From contig CALJGI010000025.1 in NCBI GenBank assembly GCA_938074045.1, positions 62,001 through 126,000 of the forward strand: a DNA stretch of 64,000 nt. The letters are read 5' to 3'. Each line of letters opens with the position of its first letter. The first letter of the stretch is position 1. The notes beneath the pieces are model-generated. The model was given only the letters and a program-made list of their open reading frames with translations. It did not search any database and was not told where the DNA came from. Shown piece after piece: positions 34,366 through 43,905 of the stretch. The DNA comes from an uncultured Halieaceae bacterium. GTDB taxonomy: Bacteria; Pseudomonadota; Gammaproteobacteria; Pseudomonadales; Halieaceae. Made by a program: the position numbers and the translations under genes.

Positions 34366-34758
34366 GCCGACTACCCTCCTATTGGTATTGTCGCCATCAC
34401 TGTCTACAAAAAGTGGTTCTACCGCTGTGGATAGACTCAAGCAGTGAGGTTATCCACATATTTCCGGCTATTTGCCTTCAATTCCTGCTTTTTTAACACA
34501 ACTTAAATATAAATCCAATGATTTTAGTGGTTTGCGGAGCTTTTTTTAGTAATTTTCTTGGAATTCTTTGTAAATTGACTAAATTGAGTCGAAATAATCC
34601 GCCTGAGAGCATGCCCTTATTGGCATCGACAGTTGTCAATAAGATAAGTTTTTTTATTTTTGAAATACCGGGAAATGCCGGCGTGGCAAACAGATCTGAT
34701 CAAAAAATAGGCAGAATTGACCTTATTGATGGAGGGTCGGATTCAGTCCTCGCCCGGC
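34366..34758. other. Non-coding, AT-rich intergenic region
   Basis: A 393-bp stretch between the unrecognised gene and the YciH gene. Bases 34490-34680 are clearly richer in A and T than the rest of the window, with runs such as GAGCTTTTTTTAG and AAGTTTTTTTATTTTT. The only longer frame (34518-34778, plus strand) has no usable ribosome-binding site and no family resemblance. A small RNA or regulatory region is possible, but I see no convincing fold. Confidence 0.5.
34426..34458. repeat. Inverted repeat of DnaA-box-like sequences
   Basis: TGTGGATA (34426-34433) and TATCCACA (34451-34458) are perfect inverted 8-mers 17 bp apart. The second arm sits in TTATCCACA (34450-34458), the consensus DnaA box; the first lacks one base of it. 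The repeat lies about 60-90 bp upstream of the unrecognised minus-strand gene. It could be a regulatory site for DnaA or simply a hairpin. Confidence 0.4.
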
Positions 34759-35130
34759 TCAGCCGCCGGCAAATTTGACTGTATATCCGCGTGCCTCCAG
34801 GGCGCTTCGACACTGGTCGCGCTTGTCCCCCTGAATTTCAATTTCACGCCCTTTGGTTGCCCCCCCGACGCCGCAGAGCCGTTTCAACTCCTTGCTGATT
34901 GCCTTCAGTTCGTCCGCTGTGCCGGGCAGTCCGGCAATGACCGTCACCGCTTTCCCACCGCGACCTTTTGTCTCGCGGCGGATGCGCACAATGCCGCTAT
35001 TCTCTGAACGATTGCTGACTTTCTTGCAGATGCAGTCAGGCGTTGGCCGGCGGCACTGTGGGCAGTATCGACCGCCATCGGTTGAGTAGACGAGGCCATT
35101 TCTTTGACGTTTGGCTTTTTGTTTTGGCAT
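34759..35130 (-). CDS. yciH: SUI1/YciH-type translation initiation factor-like protein
   Basis: The 123-residue protein has a short N-terminal Cys-containing stretch (YCPQCRRPTPDCICKK, about residue 22) and a SUI1 domain: IVRIRRETKGRGGKAVTVIAGL, then LCGVGGATKGREIEIQGD. The domain is the bacterial relative of eIF1; in E. coli YciH affects initiation fidelity and acts as a stress translation inhibitor. It is cytoplasmic and would bind the 30S subunit. It diverges from slyX. Confidence 0.9.
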   Translation of the reverse strand: MPKQKAKRQRNGLVYSTDGGRYCPQCRRPTPDCICKKVSNRSENSGIVRIRRETKGRGGKAVTVIAGLPGTADELKAISKELKRLCGVGGATKGREIEIQGDKRDQCRSALEARGYTVKFAGG

Positions 35131-35160
35131 TTTTCAGTTAGGAGTATGGCGGCGCGCGAC

Positions 35161-35166
35161 TATAAT
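35161..35166 (+). promoter_or_regulatory. slyX: Candidate -10 element of slyX
   Basis: A perfect TATAAT lies 48 bp before the slyX start in the gap between the divergent YciH and SlyX genes. No clear -35 hexamer is seen at 16-18 bp upstream. The short distance to the start would give a leader of about 40 nt. Confidence 0.4.
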
Positions 35167-35213
35167 AGACTAAACGCAAAACGATATAACATGCACGCAA
35201 AGCGGATGATGAC

Positions 35214-35444
35214 ATGGAAAAACTGCAGCAATTGCTTCATGACTTGAGTAACCAGGTCACGGAACTTCAATCCCAGATGGCTTTTCAGGAACATACCATA
35301 GCAACGTTGAATGATGAGGTCGCTTTGCTGCAGCGGGAGGTGGAAGCCTTGAATTTGCGTTGGAAAGACACTCGTGAACAAATTGCCGGCTTACAGACCG
35401 ATTCAGACTCCCCATTGAGCGAGCAACCACCCCCCCATTACTGA
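35214..35444 (+). CDS. slyX: SlyX family protein
   Basis: The 76-residue protein fits SlyX: one long coiled coil (about residues 1-55) with heptads such as LLHDLSNQVTELQSQMAFQ and a C-terminal tail ending in PPPHY, the family's signature. SlyX function is unknown; in many gammaproteobacteria it is encoded near fkpA or slyD, which are not in view. It converges on the membrane cold-shock-domain gene, with the stops 1 bp apart. Confidence 0.93.
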   Translation: MEKLQQLLHDLSNQVTELQSQMAFQEHTIATLNDEVALLQREVEALNLRWKDTREQIAGLQTDSDSPLSEQPPPHY

Positions 35445-35445
35445 A

Positions 35446-35874
35446 TCAAACTGGACAGACATCCTCTGCCTGAAGTCCCTTGTCACTGTCTACCACCTCA
35501 TATTCGACCCGCTGACCATCCTTGAGGGAGCGGCGACCTTCGCCACGGATAGAGCGATAATGTACAAAAATATCGCCTCCCTCATCTCTGGTTATAAACC
35601 CGAAACCCTTGTTTACATTAAACCACTTCACCTCACCCTCTTCCCGCTGGGAATCGCCGGCGTAGGCGTCATAGATGTCATGGGCACCCGAGCCGCGGGC
35701 CCCCAGATTGCCAATAATGGTTGCGATAATCGCGCACAGGGCGAAGCCCCCGGCTGCGGCTGCGTCCATGCCCGGGGGCATGATGCCAGCGCCATTATTG
35801 GTATAGCCGGTGTAGATGGTTGATAACAGCACGGCAACAGTTGTGCTGAGAATTATTTTTGTAAACAGATTCAT
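35446..35874 (-). CDS. Membrane-anchored cold-shock-domain protein
   Basis: The 142-residue product has two hydrophobic segments (about residues 4-25 and 39-60), then a linker and a C-terminal cold-shock domain (residues 77-142). The domain shows the RNA-binding motifs GEVKWFNVNKGFGFI and DIFVHYRSI, and ends in the usual GLQAEDV. This places a nucleic-acid-binding domain at the membrane, unlike the free CspA protein encoded next to it. The role is unknown; it might tether mRNA or sense membrane state. The two genes are on the same strand, 115 bp apart. Confidence 0.85.
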   Translation of the reverse strand: MNLFTKIILSTTVAVLLSTIYTGYTNNGAGIMPPGMDAAAAGGFALCAIIATIIGNLGARGSGAHDIYDAYAGDSQREEGEVKWFNVNKGFGFITRDEGGDIFVHYRSIRGEGRRSLKDGQRVEYEVVDSDKGLQAEDVCPV

Positions 35875-35989
35875 GGACTATCCCTATGGCATGCGGGGGT
35901 GGCGCTGTGGGCGCACAGTCTAGCAGCTCAATGATTTACTGCAATGTATGTGTTTTCAGTGACTAACGTGTTGGCTCAGGGCGCAGGTT

Positions 35990-36202
35990 TTATACTTTAG
36001 AAACGTTTTCAGCTTGCATACCCTTGGGTCCTTCTACGATTGAAAACTCGACCTCCTGACCTTCGTTCAGTGTTTTAAAGCCATCTCCCTGGATCGACCG
36101 GAAGTGCACGAATACGTCATCGGCATCCTCGCCGCTGGTGATAAAACCAAATCCCTTGGCATTGTTAAACCACTTTACGATACCAGTTACACGCTCACTC
36201 AT
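35990..36202 (-). CDS. Cold-shock protein, CspA family
   Basis: A 70-residue single cold-shock domain: [15 protein letters not shown] (RNP1), DVFVHFRSI (RNP2) and the C-terminal [10 protein letters not shown]. Such proteins bind single-stranded RNA or DNA and melt structured mRNAs. It lies between valS and the membrane-anchored cold-shock-domain gene on the same strand, so a shared transcript is possible. Temperature regulation cannot be read from the short leader. Confidence 0.95.
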   Translation of the reverse strand: MSERVTGIVKWFNNAKGFGFITSGEDADDVFVHFRSIQGDGFKTLNEGQEVEFSIVEGPKGMQAENVSKV

Positions 36203-36295
36203 TAGTAATGTCCCCTCTTGTTATTATGTCGGTCAGGGTGGAGCAGGCGCAGCACTGGTTGGCCCCCTAGAGGCACGCGCGGGACTTACTTATCT

Positions 36296-39064
36296 CTACA
36301 GTGCACGAACCTGTTCCACCTGTTTTGCCAACTGCGCTCTGGCCTGTTCCAGAGCAGTGAGTTTTTCTTCTTCTTTTGCCACGACCTCAGTCGGGGCACG
36401 TGCGACAAAATTACTATTGCCTAATTTACCCCTGACACGGCCCAACTCGCCATCCAGCCGATCAATTTCCTTCTGCAGCCGTTCTACCTCAGCGTCTACA
36501 TCGATGAGTCCAGCCATGGGCACCAACACTTCCATTGAGCCTACCAGTTGAGTTGAAGCTGGCGGTACCGGCGCGTCTGGCTCGAGCCAGACAGCCGAAT
36601 CCAGCTTGGCCAGTTTGATCAGATACTGCTTATTTCTCGCCAGTCGCTCTCTATCGGTTTCATCCCCGTTCCGCAATAGCAGCGGCAACGGGGTGGAGGG
36701 CGGTATATTCATCTCCCCCCTGATGTTGCGCACGCCCACGATCACGCCTTTGACCCATTCTATATCTGCGTTCGCCGCCGTGTCTAACTTGCCCTCGTCG
36801 GGTCGCGGGTAGCTCTGCAGCATAATGGTTGGTCCGGATTTGCCCGCCAGTGGCGCTACGCGCTGCCATATTTCCTCGGTGATAAACGGCATGAAGGGGT
36901 GTGCCATACGCAGGGTTGTTTCCAGCACCCTTATCAGTGTCTGGCGGGTGCCGGCCTGCGCATCCGCGCTAGCGTTGTCGTCCCATAGCACGGGCTTGGA
37001 TAATTCCAGGTACCAGTCGCAATATTCATTCCAGATAAATTCATAGATGGCCTGGGAGGCCAGATCGAAACGATAGCGCGCTATGCCATCACGGACATCA
37101 CGTTCTGTTTCCTGCAGCCGCGATATGATCCAGCGATCGGCAAGGGACAATTCAACTGTCCTGGACTCCTCCGCACCACAGTCGGCGGCCTCACAGTGCA
37201 TCAATACATAGCGCGCCGCGTTCCAGATTTTGTTGCAGAAGTTGCGGTAACCTTCAATTCTCCCGACATCAAATTTTATGTCCCGCCCGGTTGACGCCAG
37301 CGAGCAATACGTGAATCTGAGAGCGTCAGTGCCGTAGGCGTTGAGTCCCTCGGGAAACTCCTTGCGCGTCGCCTTTTCAATCTTTTTTGCCAATTTGGGT
37401 TGCATCATCCCTGCGGTGCGCTTGGCTACAAGTGCTTCTAGATCAATGCCGTCGATCAGATCGATCGGGTCGAGCACATTCCCCTTTGACTTGGACATTT
37501 TCTGACCTTCGGCATCACGGACCAGACCGTGGACATAGACCGTGTGAAAGGGCACTTCCTTGCGCAGGTGCAGTGTCATCATAATCATCCGGGCAACCCA
37601 GAAGAAAATGATGTCGAAGCCTGTCACGAGCACCGAGCTGGGGTGGTATCTCTGCAGCTCTGGTGTTTCCTCTGGCCATCCCAGGGTGGCAAAAGTCCAG
37701 AGACCGGATGAAAACCAGGTATCCAGCACGTCTTCGTCCTGGCGCAAAGGCAGGTCTGCGGCAAGATCATGTTCGCTGCGAACCGATGCCTCATCTGCCC
37801 CGACATAAATGTTGCCTGCATCGTCGTACCACGCGGGTATGCGATGCCCCCACCAAAGCTGACGAGATATACACCAGTCCTGAATATCGCGCATCCAGGC
37901 AAAGTAGGTGTTTTCCCACTGTTTGGGTACAAAACTGATAGAGCCATTCTCTACCGCCGCGATGGCTGGTTCGGCCAGCATTTTGGCATCGACATACCAT
38001 TGTGCCGTCAGAAACGGCTCGATGATAACGCCGGAGCGGTCACCCCTCGGTACCTTGAGCTTGTGGTCTTCGATTTTTTCCAGCAAACCCAGGGCATCCA
38101 GGTCAGCGACGACCCGCTTTCTTGCTTCTTCCCGAGATAGCCCGCGATAGGCTTCCGGAGCACTGTCCGCGATGGCGGCATCTTCGGTCAATATGTTGAT
38201 CATGTCCAGATCGTGACGCACGCCCATCTCGTAGTCATTGAAATCGTGGGCAGGCGTGATTTTTACGCAGCCGGTACCGAATTCCGGATCCACGTATTTG
38301 TCGGCAATGATGGAGATTGTGCGTCCAGTCAACGGTAGATTTACCGTGCCGCCAATCAACTCACGGTAGCGTTCATCTTCTGGATGAACAGCAACAGCCG
38401 TATCACCCAGCATGGTTTCAGGTCTGGTTGTTGCGACTACCAGGTGGCCGTCGCTACTGCTCAAGGGATAACGAAAATGCCACAGGTGACCATCCTCTTC
38501 CTCGGAGACAACCTCCAGATCAGACACGGCGGTATGCAGGGCGGGATCCCAATTCACCAGTCGGTTGCCGCGATAAATCAATCCTTCGCGGAACAGTCGA
38601 ATAAATACTTCCTGCACCGCAGCACTCATGCCGGGATCCATGGTGAATCGCTCCCGCGACCAATCCATGGAGGCTCCCATGCGACGCAATTGTCGGGTAA
38701 TGGTGCCGCCGGACTCCTCCTTCCACTCCCAGACTTTTTCTGTGAACGCCTCACGACCCAGCGCCTGGCGTGAGGTTCCCGCGGCCTCCAGTTGTCGCTC
38801 CACAACCATTTGTGTGGCGATGCCGGCATGGTCTGTTCCCACCTGCCAGAGGGTGTCCATGCCCTCCATTCGATGGTATCGAATCAGGGTGTCCATCAAT
38901 GTTTCCTGGAAGCCGTGTCCCATGTGCAGGCTGCCTGTCACATTGGGCGGTGGGATCATTATCGAGTAGCTTGGGCCCTCACCTGACGGAGCGAAATAAC
39001 CGGACTCTTCCCACTTTTGATACCAGTGGTGTTCGATATCCGCCGGTTGAAATGTTTTTTCCAT
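36296..39064 (-). CDS. valS: Valyl-tRNA synthetase
   Basis: The 922-residue enzyme loads tRNA-Val with valine. The class I signatures are present: HMGH (residues 47-50, the HIGH motif) in [16 protein letters not shown] and KMSKS in [14 protein letters not shown]. The editing domain lies between them ([19 protein letters not shown]). A C-terminal coiled coil (about residues 850-920) contacts the tRNA. It is the last gene of the pepA-holC-valS operon, a gammaproteobacterial arrangement, and starts 26 bp after holC. Confidence 0.98.
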   Translation of the reverse strand: MEKTFQPADIEHHWYQKWEESGYFAPSGEGPSYSIMIPPPNVTGSLHMGHGFQETLMDTLIRYHRMEGMDTLWQVGTDHAGIATQMVVERQLEAAGTSRQALGREAFTEKVWEWKEESGGTITRQLRRMGASMDWSRERFTMDPGMSAAVQEVFIRLFREGLIYRGNRLVNWDPALHTAVSDLEVVSEEEDGHLWHFRYPLSSSDGHLVVATTRPETMLGDTAVAVHPEDERYRELIGGTVNLPLTGRTISIIADKYVDPEFGTGCVKITPAHDFNDYEMGVRHDLDMINILTEDAAIADSAPEAYRGLSREEARKRVVADLDALGLLEKIEDHKLKVPRGDRSGVIIEPFLTAQWYVDAKMLAEPAIAAVENGSISFVPKQWENTYFAWMRDIQDWCISRQLWWGHRIPAWYDDAGNIYVGADEASVRSEHDLAADLPLRQDEDVLDTWFSSGLWTFATLGWPEETPELQRYHPSSVLVTGFDIIFFWVARMIMMTLHLRKEVPFHTVYVHGLVRDAEGQKMSKSKGNVLDPIDLIDGIDLEALVAKRTAGMMQPKLAKKIEKATRKEFPEGLNAYGTDALRFTYCSLASTGRDIKFDVGRIEGYRNFCNKIWNAARYVLMHCEAADCGAEESRTVELSLADRWIISRLQETERDVRDGIARYRFDLASQAIYEFIWNEYCDWYLELSKPVLWDDNASADAQAGTRQTLIRVLETTLRMAHPFMPFITEEIWQRVAPLAGKSGPTIMLQSYPRPDEGKLDTAANADIEWVKGVIVGVRNIRGEMNIPPSTPLPLLLRNGDETDRERLARNKQYLIKLAKLDSAVWLEPDAPVPPASTQLVGSMEVLVPMAGLIDVDAEVERLQKEIDRLDGELGRVRGKLGNSNFVARAPTEVVAKEEEKLTALEQARAQLAKQVEQVRAL

Positions 39065-39090
39065 CTGTTGGCTAATCCAAATATGTTGCT

Positions 39091-39513
39091 TCAGGGTATA
39101 GGGTGATTTTTCAGCGGGTAACCGCGCTCACGATAATAACGGTAGCTGTCTCGCATGGCGGTGCGGCAGGCCTGGTCCTGTACCACGATTTCTCCCACCC
39201 GCTTAAAGCGGCCAATAAAAGAGGGCACCTTGAGATCCAGATTAATCATAAAATCGCGATTGTCGCCCGGGTCGTCGCCCCAGCCAATGGTAACCGGCTC
39301 GCCTTTTTGTTTGCCGAGCAAGCTGTGAGGAATAAAGCTGGTCGGCTCATAGCTCCACAGCAATTCGTCTAGCGTCTTTGCTTCGATTTCATTGCTGGTA
39401 TGCAGATACACCTGGCGTTTTTCAGCCAGCGCGCGATTCACCAGTTTGCACGCAAAGAGCAGTCTGTGTTGCGCAGTTTCCTGCTGCAACACGTAGAAGT
39501 ACACTTCCGTCAT
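39091..39513 (-). CDS. holC: DNA polymerase III subunit chi
   Basis: The 140-residue protein matches Hol[25 protein letters not shown], then [17 protein letters not shown]. Chi links the clamp loader to single-strand-binding protein through subunit psi. It lies between pepA and valS, as in E. coli and Pseudomonas, 9 bp after the pepA stop. The product is cytoplasmic. No strong ribosome-binding site is seen, consistent with coupled translation from pepA. Confidence 0.94.
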   Translation of the reverse strand: MTEVYFYVLQQETAQHRLLFACKLVNRALAEKRQVYLHTSNEIEAKTLDELLWSYEPTSFIPHSLLGKQKGEPVTIGWGDDPGDNRDFMINLDLKVPSFIGRFKRVGEIVVQDQACRTAMRDSYRYYRERGYPLKNHPIP

Positions 39514-39522
39514 CGAGTTTAT

Positions 39523-41007
39523 TCAGGCCTGATCTAGCAGATATTGGCTCAGAAGACCGACGGGTCGACCCGTCGCCCCCTTGGCAGCACCACCCATCCA
39601 CGCCGCGCCCGCGATATCGAGATGCGCCCAGTGGTATTTACGGGCGAATCGCGATAGAAAACAGGCGGCCGTGACGCTGCCAGCTTCCGGTCCGCCAATA
39701 TTGGCTATGTCTGCAAAATTGCTTTTTAGTTGCGCCTGATACTCGTCCCAAAGCGGCATGCGCCAGGCACGGTCCAGCGTTTTTTCACCAGCCTCGATCA
39801 GTTGTGTCGCCAGTTTGTCATTGTTGGCGTAGAGCGCTGCTGCAGGTTTGCCCAGCGCCACCACACAAGCGCCGGTAAGGGTCGCTATGTCGATGACAGC
39901 TTTCGGCTGGTATCGCTCGGCGTAGGTGAGTGCGTCGCACAACACAAGACGACCTTCGGCATCTGTGTTCAGCACTTCAATGGTCTGTCCTGACATGCTG
40001 GTTACCACGTCGCCAGGTTTTGTTGCATTTCCTGCGGGCATATTCTCTGCTGCCGCCACAATGCCGACCACATTAATTCCCAAATCCATATCCAGTAGCG
40101 CTGACATGGTGCCAAAGACACTGGCCGCGCCGCACATGTCGAACTTCATCTCATCCATCTTCCCGCCGGGTTTCAAACTGATGCCGCCACTGTCGAAAGT
40201 GATGCCTTTACCCACGAGCACGACAGGCCGCTTTGACTTCGCAGCACCCGCATACTCCATGACGATCAGTTTGGCTGGTTCTACGGTGCCTGCGGTAACC
40301 GAAAGCAGCGAGCCCATACCTAACGCCTTCATCTGCTTTTCATCCAGGATTTTACAGCTGAGCTTGTCACTGGCCCTGGCCATCGCTCGCGCACGCTTGG
40401 CGAGATCATTGGGTGTGCAGTAGTTGCCTGGCAGATTGCCCAACTCCCGAGCCTCGTTGGTGCCATTGCCAATTGCCTTACCCTGGGACAGCGCTTTTCT
40501 TGCTCCAGTGGCAGTGGTGGAGGCACCGACATCAACCGTGACTTTCTTTAGAGCCGGTCTGGCCACTTTCGTGCTCAATGTCTCGGAGTATCGATAGACC
40601 GAGGTGACCGCTGTAGTCGCCAGCCGCTGATACAGTGCGCGAGCCGCTTCGCTGCCCTCCGCCAATTCGGAGAGGTAGAATATGGCGTCCCGGGTGTTTG
40701 CCGCAGTCAATGCCCGCAAACTTGCGTTTAAAATCTTGCGGATCTCATGTTGCGAGACTTTACGATTTTTGCCTACGCCAACCAGCAGGACCCTCTGTGC
40801 GGGCGTACCTGCGGGCGTTTGCACCAGCAGGGTGCTGCCGGCGTCCGGCTTCAGGTCGCCGCGCTTGATGGCGGCGGCGAGCATACCACCAGTGGCTCGG
40901 TCCAAGGTCTGGCCATTTTTGGACAGCTGTTTCCCGCTAACGGTCACGATCGCACAGGCGGTCGCCTGAGTCGCGGGGTCGTTGATTTTCTTGGCAAAAA
41001 ATTCCAT
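39523..41007 (-). CDS. pepA: Leucyl aminopeptidase (M17)
   Basis: The 494-residue protein is a hexameric M17 aminopeptidase: VLVGKGITFDSGGISLKPGG with the first metal-binding residues and NTDAEGRLVLCDAL as the family signature. It removes N-terminal residues from peptides; in E. coli PepA also binds DNA and helps resolve plasmid dimers. GGAG lies before the ATG. It is the first gene of the pepA-holC-valS operon and diverges from lptF across a 200-bp region. Confidence 0.97.
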   Translation of the reverse strand: MEFFAKKINDPATQATACAIVTVSGKQLSKNGQTLDRATGGMLAAAIKRGDLKPDAGSTLLVQTPAGTPAQRVLLVGVGKNRKVSQHEIRKILNASLRALTAANTRDAIFYLSELAEGSEAARALYQRLATTAVTSVYRYSETLSTKVARPALKKVTVDVGASTTATGARKALSQGKAIGNGTNEARELGNLPGNYCTPNDLAKRARAMARASDKLSCKILDEKQMKALGMGSLLSVTAGTVEPAKLIVMEYAGAAKSKRPVVLVGKGITFDSGGISLKPGGKMDEMKFDMCGAASVFGTMSALLDMDLGINVVGIVAAAENMPAGNATKPGDVVTSMSGQTIEVLNTDAEGRLVLCDALTYAERYQPKAVIDIATLTGACVVALGKPAAALYANNDKLATQLIEAGEKTLDRAWRMPLWDEYQAQLKSNFADIANIGGPEAGSVTAACFLSRFARKYHWAHLDIAGAAWMGGAAKGATGRPVGLLSQYLLDQA

Positions 41008-41038
41008 AGGGTCTCCAACAAGACATTAATCCATTATT

Positions 41039-41047
41039 TGTGGATAA
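41039..41047 (-). promoter_or_regulatory. Consensus DnaA box in the pepA/lptF divergent region
   Basis: TGTGGATAA is the exact complement of the DnaA box TTATCCACA. It lies 32 bp upstream of the pepA start. A single box does not make an origin; it could affect expression of pepA or lptF, or be chance. The rest of the 200-bp region shows no clear promoter. Confidence 0.3.
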
Positions 41048-41207
41048 TCAGGAGCTTGCAGGGGTTTGTCGACCAATCATTCAAGTCGTCCCCGAAGCAA
41101 GCGCCTAGTGTAATTCCAGCACGAGCGAAAGCAAAGCGCTGTGTGGAAAAGCTGCGCCGTTCCAGAGACGGGCAGTGGCGCGCTATCGACCGGGAGAACA
41201 ACCAAAC

Positions 41208-42317
41208 TTGAGAATATTCAGATACCTAGCACGGGAGACGCTAACCACTATGGTCGCGGTAAGCTTGATCCTGCTGGTGGTGGTTATCAGTGGTCGCTTC
41301 GTCAAGTATCTGGCTGAGGCGGCGGCGGGCAAACTAGCCGCCGAAGTGCTTGTTTCAATCATCGTTTATAGACTTCCCGGCTTCCTCGAACTCATCCTGC
41401 CCCTCGCGCTGTTTATCGGCATTTTACTGGCCTATGGACGTCTGTACGTGGAGAGCGAAATGGTGGTGATGTCTGCCTGCGGCGTCAGTACCAATCGTTT
41501 GCTGAGCTACACGATGATCCCGGCGCTACTGGTCGCCATGCTGGTTGGGGCATTCAGCCTCTACATCACGCCACTGGGCGCTGCGCGAGTAGAAGCCATT
41601 TTCGATGATCCGACGACGGCAACCGGGGTCTCAGCGCTCGCTGGTGGACGTTTTCAACCGGATGACTCCGGTGAGGCTGTCACCTATGCTGAGACAGTCG
41701 GCGGAGCTGACCAAAGGATGGATTATGTATTCCTGTCTGCACGGGAGGTCGACAGTGAGGGTCGGTCGCGTTTGACACTGACTATCGCGGAGCATGGGTA
41801 TATTCGCACTGACTCTGCGAGCGGCAATCGGTATCTCGAATTGCAGAATGGATACAGGTATCAGGGCAATGCCGGTGAAAGGGACTTTTCAGCTGTGAAG
41901 TTTCAACGCATGGGTGAACTGATACACGACGACCCGGACGAATTGGGGGGTACCGTGGAATCCGACGGCAAGAGTACCAGTGCCTTGTTGGCCTCTAGCG
42001 ATCTGGCTGATGTCGCGACACTGCAATGGCGTTTATCTCTTCCGTTACTCGTTCCCGTTGTCGCACTGCTGGCTTTGTCACTGAGTCGAACAGATCACCG
42101 TCGGGGCCGTTTCGTGAAGCTTATGCCTGCCTTTTTACTTTACATGGTGTATCTGGTCTCGCTGAGCGCAGCACGGGACGCTATTGAAAAAGGTTCTATT
42201 CCGGTGCTGCCAGGGCTCTGGCTGGTGCACGCACTGTTTTTTCTCATCGCGCTACTCCTGCTGGCAGCGCCGGGCTGGTGGCAACGCCGTCGATACGAAA
42301 GGCAGCGGGCACGATGA
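41208..42317 (+). CDS. lptF: LPS export system permease LptF
   Basis: The product, about 369 residues from the TTG at 41208, has the LptF layout: hydrophobic segments near residues 10-32, 45-70 and 88-110, a large periplasmic beta-jellyroll domain, and three more segments near the C-terminus. With LptG it forms the inner-membrane part that pulls LPS from the membrane using LptB2. The frame is open to a GTG at 41175; the TTG gives the usual LRIFRYLARE start and has GGAG before it. The stop overlaps the lptG start (ATGA). Confidence 0.95.
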   Translation: MRIFRYLARETLTTMVAVSLILLVVVISGRFVKYLAEAAAGKLAAEVLVSIIVYRLPGFLELILPLALFIGILLAYGRLYVESEMVVMSACGVSTNRLLSYTMIPALLVAMLVGAFSLYITPLGAARVEAIFDDPTTATGVSALAGGRFQPDDSGEAVTYAETVGGADQRMDYVFLSAREVDSEGRSRLTLTIAEHGYIRTDSASGNRYLELQNGYRYQGNAGERDFSAVKFQRMGELIHDDPDELGGTVESDGKSTSALLASSDLADVATLQWRLSLPLLVPVVALLALSLSRTDHRRGRFVKLMPAFLLYMVYLVSLSAARDAIEKGSIPVLPGLWLVHALFFLIALLLLAAPGWWQRRRYERQRAR

Positions 42318-43375
42318 ACCGAATCAGCGGTTATTTTGGCAATAGAGTGCTGGCCGCCATTCTCTTGGTGCTACTGGTGCTCGTGGGCCTGGATGTCATC
42401 ACCGCAATCATCGATGAAAGCGACAATATCGAAGGCAACTACACCTTCTACGAAGTCATGGTGTATGTTGTTTATTCCCTGCCGAGCCGGGTCTATGAGT
42501 ATATTCCTAGTGCGGCATTGATTGGCTGTCTAACCGGTCTGGGCAGCCTGGCCACAAACAGCGAGTTGATCGTGGTGCGCAGCGCCGGCATGTCGGTGGG
42601 TCGGGTAGTGTGGGTGGTTATCAAGCCTGCATTGCTGGTGATATTGGTGGGCTTGATGATAGGAGAGTATGTCGCTCCCACCACGGAGCAGATTGCCCAG
42701 AGCCGCCGCGCGCTTGCAGAGAGTGGGACCGGAGGATTTACCAGTCGGCGGGGCCTGTGGAACCGGGAAGGCAACCACTTTATGCATTTCAATGCTGTGC
42801 AGCCCAATGGGGTTCTGCATGGGGTGACCTTGATGAAATTTAATGCCGAACGCGAGCTGCAGTCATTGTTATTCGCCCGCCGCGCCAGCTATCAGGCGAA
42901 TTATTGGTTGTTGGAAGAGGTTGAGGAAACCCACCTCGAAGGACCGCGGACGCGTTTGGTTCAGACCCAGACCCGGCGCTGGGATTCCTCGCTCACCCCG
43001 GATCTGTTAAACATTGTTATCGTAAAACCAGAAGACCTCTCCTTGGAAGGGCTGGATTCATACGCCGGATATCTCAGGGCTCAGGGCCTGGACGCGGGTG
43101 ACTACGAGTTGGCGTTCTGGAGAAAGGCTCTGCAGCCTTTTACCATTCTTGGGCTGGTGTTGGTGGCGATATCTTTTGTGTTCGGTCCGCTGCGCGATTC
43201 CACCATGGGGTTCAAGATTTTTACTGGTGTGGTGGTGGGGATCTGTTTCAGAACCGCTCAGGATTTGTTGGGCCCAGCCAGCCTTGTTTACGGTTTCTCC
43301 CCGCTTTACTCCACGTTGGTCCCCATTGGTATTTGCGTTCTCCTGGGGAGTATCTTGCTCGCCCGGGCACGCTAA
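42314..43375 (+). CDS. lptG: LPS export system permease LptG
   Basis: The 353-residue protein is the partner of LptF: the same six-span and periplasmic-domain layout, starting RISGYFGNRVLAAILLVLLV. The jellyroll domain lies between the third and fourth segments (about residues 125-265). It forms a heterodimer with LptF and the ATPase LptB to move LPS toward the outer membrane. The 4-bp overlap with lptF supports equal expression. It converges on the RDD-family gene. Confidence 0.96.
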   Translation: MNRISGYFGNRVLAAILLVLLVLVGLDVITAIIDESDNIEGNYTFYEVMVYVVYSLPSRVYEYIPSAALIGCLTGLGSLATNSELIVVRSAGMSVGRVVWVVIKPALLVILVGLMIGEYVAPTTEQIAQSRRALAESGTGGFTSRRGLWNREGNHFMHFNAVQPNGVLHGVTLMKFNAERELQSLLFARRASYQANYWLLEEVEETHLEGPRTRLVQTQTRRWDSSLTPDLLNIVIVKPEDLSLEGLDSYAGYLRAQGLDAGDYELAFWRKALQPFTILGLVLVAISFVFGPLRDSTMGFKIFTGVVVGICFRTAQDLLGPASLVYGFSPLYSTLVPIGICVLLGSILLARAR

Positions 43376-43381
43376 ATGAAG

Positions 43382-43834
43382 CTAGCTGGCTTTTTCTACC
43401 ATTGAAAGTCGTGTTCCTGAAAGTCGGTCGTGCCAGCTCAGCCCTTCAGAGTCCACGACCACCCAGAGATATCCCAAGCCGAGGCAGGCTGCCGATAGAG
43501 TGGCTCCGATCATGCGCACAAAGCATTGCCAGATAGAGGGAGTTCCACCCTCTTGATCGGTCAGTTTCAGCCGCCATGCCTGCATTCCCAGGGTTTGTCC
43601 CCGAAGGCGCCAGAAACTGCAAAAAAATACAAAAACACCAATCAAAACAGCTGTTTGTACATAGGGGCGGGTCAGATCAGTCTGTTGGCTGGCGTCTGTC
43701 CCGGCGATCATTTCGCTAGCGATGAGAACCAGTGCTGTAATGAACATGGCCAGCGCGATCACCAGCAAACTGTCATAGATAATGGCCGCCAGGCGTCTGA
43801 GTAAACCGGGATGTGAGAAGGCAGAACTTGTCAT
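43382..43834 (-). CDS. RDD family membrane protein
   Basis: The 150-residue protein has three hydrophobic segments (about residues 18-40, 60-80 and 110-130), with GLLRRLAAIIYDSLLVIALAM at the start, GQTLGMQAWRLKLT in the middle and WHDRLSGTRL at the end, the RDD pattern. Function is mostly unknown; some members affect ion homeostasis. The ATG at 43834 is chosen; the frame extends to 44026. It ends 6 bp from lptG, the usual neighbour, and diverges from the response regulator. Confidence 0.88.
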   Translation of the reverse strand: MTSSAFSHPGLLRRLAAIIYDSLLVIALAMFITALVLIASEMIAGTDASQQTDLTRPYVQTAVLIGVFVFFCSFWRLRGQTLGMQAWRLKLTDQEGGTPSIWQCFVRMIGATLSAACLGLGYLWVVVDSEGLSWHDRLSGTRLSMVEKAS

Positions 43835-43905
43835 TTCAGGTGCATTGAGTTGTTTGTTGGGCACATGATACATTGCCGGGGTCGAAATCTCAGGACTAGA
43901 TCGCG

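Noticed and set aside
34426..34458. A chromosomal replication origin
   Set aside because: Only one full DnaA box and a near-match, with no dnaA, dnaN, gidA or parA nearby and no box cluster; the other box at 41039-41047 is 6.6 kb away.
34518..34778. An 86-residue plus-strand ORF in the AT-rich region
   Set aside because: No ribosome-binding site, no family pattern, and it overlaps the end of the well-supported YciH gene on the other strand.
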